Source of the DNA: Actinomycetota bacterium
GTDB lineage: Bacteria > Actinomycetota > Humimicrobiia > Humimicrobiales > Humimicrobiaceae
DNA length: 15,732 bases
Assembly (NCBI GenBank): GCA_028695395.1
Contig: JAQVJB010000035.1
Coordinates: forward strand, 1-15,732
Direction of reading: 5' to 3'
The notes under the pieces were generated by a model, which did no database searches, had not been told where the DNA came from, and saw nothing but the letters and a program-made list of their open reading frames with translations. Of this stretch, positions 14,644 through 15,732 are shown in pieces. A program made the position numbers and the translations under genes. Position 1 is the first letter of the stretch. Every line of letters starts with the position of its first letter.

Positions 14644-15732
14644 TTTTTTTCTCCTTAATCTTAAATTTCTCTTCTAAATAATCATAAAGCCCTGCATTTC
14701 CCTTCTCAGGTCCAACAGAATCTTTAACTTCATCATCTGTTTTTTTATCCTTTTTATTTTTTGTCTCCGTTTTATTTTTTAAATCGCTGAAATCATCAGG
14801 TTTATCTTTAACTTCAAGGACAGTGTCTTTATTTATATTTTCATTTCTCAAATCAATCAAATCTTCCCCCTGGCTTTCCAGAAGAAATTCTATATAAAAA
14901 TTTTTACCGAGAATTGAATTCAATGTATCCCGTATTAATTTCATATTCTCAGCATCATTGAGCTTTTCTTTATGCCAATTATAATTATCAGGCAAAAAGA
15001 ACATGATTTTATCACTATCTGTATTATATTTCTTTACTTCTGCCAAAAGTGAATTAAGGGAAATACTTTTGCTCTTTATAATGTTGAGTGCCTGTTCCCA
15101 GTCCGTTTTTTCAATTTTTATATTACTTTCTGAATCAATTTTCTTTTTTGGTTTGGCAGTTTCCTTTAAATCAATTGCTTTGTCTTGAAGGATTTCGTCT
15201 TTTTTGCCTTCATCCGCTTTCATATTTTCAATTTTTATTTCATTATTCTTTATGTCCTGGACACCGGAATTTGCTGCTATTTTTAAAACATCTTTAAAGC
15301 TTCCCCTGAAATTATCAAATCTTTCATTAAGTTCCCTGACTGAATTTTCAAGTCTTTGAATAGTGTCATTATATTTTTCTGAATCTTTATCTTTGCTTGA
15401 TATATTTTTTGCCGTCTTCTCTTTTACATCGGTTTTAATATTTAAAGCTTTTATAATACCTGATTTAAATAATATCCATACAGGATGGCCTGACTTTATC
15501 CTATTTAAAATATCCATAAAAATCATTATAAATTCATTTAACTGCCAGTTTGCTATAAGGCGGCTCTGATCTAGGTATTTTTCTCTATATTCCTCTCCGG
15601 AATTTACATAATCAAACCCTTCAGGATTATTTTTGACAAAATAAAGGTTTTGCAGATGTTCGATAAATTTTTCTACAAAGACTTCAAGATTCTGGTGAAG
15701 TTTTTCAAGCCTGCTGATAAAAAAACCAGCTT
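14633..15732 (-). CDS. dnaX: DNA polymerase III gamma/tau subunit, C-terminal part
   Basis: The reading frame is open from the right edge of the window to the TAA at 14635-14633, giving 365 visible residues; the ATPase part lies outside, so an ATG at 15526 is not the true start. The first visible ~90 residues are helical, with FISRLEKLHQNLEVFVEKFI-like and ANWQLNEFIMIFMDILNRIK segments, as in the DnaX oligomerisation (collar) domain III. A charged Lys/Glu/Asp linker with a coiled-coil-like stretch (SEKYNDTIQRLENSVRELNE) follows. Then comes a folded module starting WEQALNIIKSKSISLNSLLA, as at the C-terminus of tau-type DnaX, and a final Lys/Asp-rich tail. Followed by ybaB and recR, the classical order. 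The linker contains a frameshift-type heptamer at 15149-15143. Overall identification rests on context as much as on sequence. Confidence 0.88.
   Translation of the reverse strand, partial: AGFFISRLEKLHQNLEVFVEKFIEHLQNLYFVKNNPEGFDYVNSGEEYREKYLDQSRLIANWQLNEFIMIFMDILNRIKSGHPVWILFKSGIIKALNIKTDVKEKTAKNISSKDKDSEKYNDTIQRLENSVRELNERFDNFRGSFKDVLKIAANSGVQDIKNNEIKIENMKADEGKKDEILQDKAIDLKETAKPKKKIDSESNIKIEKTDWEQALNIIKSKSISLNSLLAEVKKYNTDSDKIMFFLPDNYNWHKEKLNDAENMKLIRDTLNSILGKNFYIEFLLESQGEDLIDLRNENINKDTVLEVKDKPDDFSDLKNKTETKNKKDKKTDDEVKDSVGPEKGNAGLYDYLEEKFKIKEKKNGS
15135..15167 (-). other. Putative programmed -1 ribosomal frameshift site in dnaX
   Basis: On the minus strand the zero frame reads CCA AAA AAG, so the heptamer A AAA AAG (15149-15143) is in the slippery register used by E. 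coli dnaX. A Shine-Dalgarno-like AAAGGA (15167-15162) lies 12 bases upstream, a spacing that stimulates -1 slippage. After slippage the next codons are GAA AAT TGA, so the product ends two residues later at 15137-15135. Zero-frame reading continues for another 169 residues. No strong downstream hairpin is visible. The short product would keep the oligomerisation domain and lose the C-terminal domain. Confidence 0.6.

Noticed and set aside
14633..15526. Treating the frame that starts at ATG 15526 as a complete hypothetical gene
   Set aside because: The frame stays open upstream to the window edge, with helical residues typical of DnaX domain III and no ribosome binding site before 15526. It is the end of a longer dnaX.
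1..15732. Mobile elements, CRISPR arrays, toxin-antitoxin or defence genes, tRNA or rRNA genes
   Set aside because: I looked for transposase motifs, direct repeats with regular spacers, small paired genes and tRNA-like cloverleaf ends and found none. The region is core chromosome.

Overview
The window is a stretch of AT-rich bacterial chromosome (about one-third G+C by eye), densely packed with housekeeping genes. There is no sign of phage, insertion sequences, CRISPR arrays or tRNA/rRNA genes. A pyruvate:ferredoxin oxidoreductase with a DHOD-like flavoprotein beside it points to an anaerobe. Strong AAGGAG/GGAGG ribosome binding sites and some TTG starts suggest a Gram-positive-like or deep-branching lineage. 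The methylthioadenosine phosphorylase resembles the actinobacterial type, so a low-GC, uncultured Actinomycetota-related or clostridia-like anaerobe is possible, but this is only inference.

Layout from left to right. (1) A minus-strand pair at the edge: a YtxH-like protein running off the window and a DUF948-like membrane protein, behind a good promoter at 507-535. (2) A plus-strand secreted or lipoprotein gene of unknown role (667-1272) with a terminator. (3) A minus-strand run mtnP -> glycerate 2-kinase -> purC (4333 to 1405), probably one transcript. (4) A plus-strand pair with overlapping ends, a YjbQ-family gene and rarA (4543-6286). (5) A minus-strand lysC -> asd operon (8680 to 6403), the first two steps from aspartate toward lysine, threonine, methionine and diaminopimelate. 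(6) A plus-strand DHOD-like flavoprotein and nifJ (8845-13592), ending at a strong bidirectional hairpin. (7) A minus-strand dnaX -> ybaB -> recR operon (15732 to 13719), with dnaX truncated by the window edge. No gene-free stretch exceeds about 215 bases; the largest are 453-666, 9859-10070 and 4334-4542.

The most interesting signal is inside dnaX. An in-frame A AAA AAG heptamer at 15149-15143 (minus strand) has an SD-like AAAGGA 12 nt upstream and a -1 frame stop two codons after it. This is the arrangement of the E. coli dnaX programmed frameshift. It lies just before the C-terminal domain, so it would give a short gamma-like and a long tau-like product. Other points worth a look are the DHOD-like protein that lacks the usual DHOD active-site motif, a possible internal start in lysC for a separate regulatory subunit, and the purine/methylthioadenosine/glycerate gene cluster. 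I found no wholly new multi-gene system.
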